Shown here piece by piece: positions 22,745 to 23,393 of a DNA stretch of 23,393 nt. The notes beneath the pieces were generated by a model. The model was not told the origin of the DNA. It made no database searches and worked only from the letters and a program-made list of their open reading frames with translations. Numbering within the stretch: the stretch's first letter is position 1; every line of letters starts with the position of its first letter. The position numbers and the translations under genes are program-made. Origin of the DNA: a virus; IMG/VR virus record IMGVR_UViG_3300020178_000058, positions 1 through 23,393 of that record; one strand, given 5' to 3'.

Positions 22745-22898
22745 CGTCGTCTATATCAGGATGCTTGGCATTAATTAATTGTCGAAGACGTTGATTATCT
22801 TGCCATAGCTCATCTATGATTTTCATAACACGTGTGTTATTCATATTAGCCATAGCAAACTCCTCGCGCAACAATTCAATCTCTGCTTTGATTTCCAT
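22734..22898 (-). CDS. Small helical protein of unknown function with two good starts (54 or 39 aa)
   Basis: A 54-residue frame from ATG at 22898 with GGAGGA six bases upstream, overlapping the DUF3310 stop by 23 bases. A second in-frame ATG at 22853 has GAGGAG six bases upstream and would give 39 residues (MANMNNTRVMKIIDELWQDN). Both starts look usable. The protein is charged and probably all helix (IIDELWQDNQRLRQLINA), ending in an acidic DIDDDEQ tail. No family recognised. It precedes the membrane microprotein, whose start overlaps its last codons. Confidence 0.6.
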   Translation of the reverse strand: MEIKAEIELLREEFAMANMNNTRVMKIIDELWQDNQRLRQLINAKHPDIDDDEQ

Positions 22899-23115
22899 GG
22901 TCTTTCCTCCATTGTTTCCAAAGTTGTAATGTGTGTATTGCTTTATCTATGTCTTCATCACCATTACCCTTACGGTCTACTCGTACAATGTACTTAATAG
23001 CCGTATGTTGCATGGGGTTTAATCCGTTTACCATAGAAAATTCCATCGGCTGGATCTTCATTTGTGCATAGTGATTACCACCCACTTGGGTGTCTTTAGG
23101 ATTCGTCATTATCAA
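22876..23115 (-). CDS. DUF3310 (SaV-like) protein
   Basis: 79 residues. It shows the DUF3310 pattern VGGNHYAQMKIQPMEFSMVN, then NPMQHTAIKYIVRVDRKGNG, EDIDKAIHTLQLW, that is the VGGxHY...IQP, the IKYxxR and the D-KA-H-L motifs. The start could be ATG 23115 or ATG 23109 (third residue). It overlaps the upstream terminase-like gene by 20 bases and the next small gene by 23. The family is widespread in phages. It is sometimes labelled nucleotide kinase-like, but its function is not established. Confidence 0.85.
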   Translation of the reverse strand: MIMTNPKDTQVGGNHYAQMKIQPMEFSMVNGLNPMQHTAIKYIVRVDRKGNGDEDIDKAIHTLQLWKQWRKDHGNQSRD

Positions 23116-23393
23116 TTATCTCAGGTGCTTTAACATTAATTCCAATCACGGACGGTTTATCTGATTCATCAGGATTATCTAATAGTCCACTTGCTTTTGC
23201 TAACAATCTTAGTGTTTGTACTTTGTCCCAAAACTCTATTGCTATCATACCATCTCTATCTATCTTGATTGACTTAATACTTTGCAATGCGTGTTCTGGA
23301 ATATCTTTACTTGCTTTGACTTGCACATTGCCTTCATGGTCCCATTCCATAACATCTGTAATTTTTGTGTTAGCCATACAAAGAAGGCTGTAC
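23096..23393 (-). CDS. Probable terminase small subunit, N-terminal part outside the window
   Basis: The frame is open to the right edge (codons TGT, CTT, CTT, AGC, TAC precede ATG 23377), and that ATG has no ribosome binding site, so I treat the gene as 5'-truncated. The visible sequence reads ITDVMEWDHEGNVQVKASKD, then IPEHALQSIKSIKIDRDG and IEFWDKVQTLRLLAKASGLL. It ends with an acidic segment and INVKAPEII. This is the C-terminal layout of many small terminase subunits: I-x-D-x-x-x-W-D-x-x-G-x-V, then D-K-x-x-A/T-L-x-x-L-A-K-x-x-G-L-L/F. The missing N-terminus should be the helix-turn-helix DNA-binding part. The role would be recognition of the packaging start and regulation of the large subunit. 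The position upstream of terL fits. Confidence 0.65.
   Translation of the reverse strand, partial: YSLLCMANTKITDVMEWDHEGNVQVKASKDIPEHALQSIKSIKIDRDGMIAIEFWDKVQTLRLLAKASGLLDNPDESDKPSVIGINVKAPEIIDNDES

Overview
The window is a contiguous part of the genome of a tailed double-stranded DNA phage with a short tail (podovirus morphology). It carries the late region: DNA packaging, lysis, head and tail genes. Every supported gene lies on the minus strand, so transcription runs from the right edge to the left edge. Genes are packed with ATGA or TAATG overlaps or gaps of a few bases. The base composition is AT-rich and uniform, and most starts have purine-rich Shine-Dalgarno sequences. No integrase, repressor, RNA polymerase or DNA polymerase gene is present, so lifestyle and host cannot be read directly. 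The gene set (T7-like connector, tubular tail proteins and gp14/15/16-like ejection proteins, plus a Bbp19-like protein, a DdrB-like ParB domain and a phage PAPS-reductase-family enzyme) resembles the assortment in BPP-1-like and marine HMO-2011-like podoviruses. An aquatic proteobacterial host is a reasonable inference, not a demonstrated fact.

Layout in transcription order (right to left). (1) 23393-20296, packaging: the C-terminal part of a probable small terminase (reading frame open at the window edge), a DUF3310 protein, a 54-residue protein, a 31-residue single-span membrane protein, a PP-loop ATPase of the PAPS reductase family, and the large terminase. (2) 20318-17034, accessory/lysis block: a GNAT-fold protein resembling T7 gp13, a charged coiled-coil protein, an unknown 201-residue protein, two tiny basic proteins, a signal-bearing GH24 lysozyme, a small beta-rich protein, a probable structural protein and a DUF6321-like basic protein. 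(3) 17031-13070, head: portal, Bbp19-like protein, scaffold, a 174-base structured non-coding gap, major capsid protein and a small probable head-decoration protein, then a strong hairpin. (4) 13008-2688, tail and ejection: T7 gp11-like and gp12-like tail tube proteins, a gp14-like protein and three very large ejection-type proteins, one with a ParB-like domain. (5) 2648-1, host recognition: a tail fibre with a T7 gp17-type N-terminus and a higher-order repeat shaft, then a LamG/lectin-type protein cut by the left edge.

The genes form a coherent virion-building programme. The terminase subunits feed DNA through the portal into a shell built by scaffold and capsid protein. The tubular proteins and fibre complete the tail. 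The large proteins upstream of the fibre are probably ejected with the DNA. Lysozyme ends the cycle.

The points most worth a second look are: the ParB-like domain in an ejection-type protein, with an A6 overlap that could allow a -1 fusion to the next gene; the PP-loop enzyme and membrane microprotein placed between the two terminase subunits; the structured leader before the capsid gene and the hairpin after the capsid/decoration pair, where T7 has its late terminator; and the 35-residue super-repeat of the fibre. There is no gene-free stretch longer than 300 bases; the longest (14210-14383) is described. I saw no tRNA, CRISPR array, insertion sequence, attachment site or clear sigma-70 promoter.
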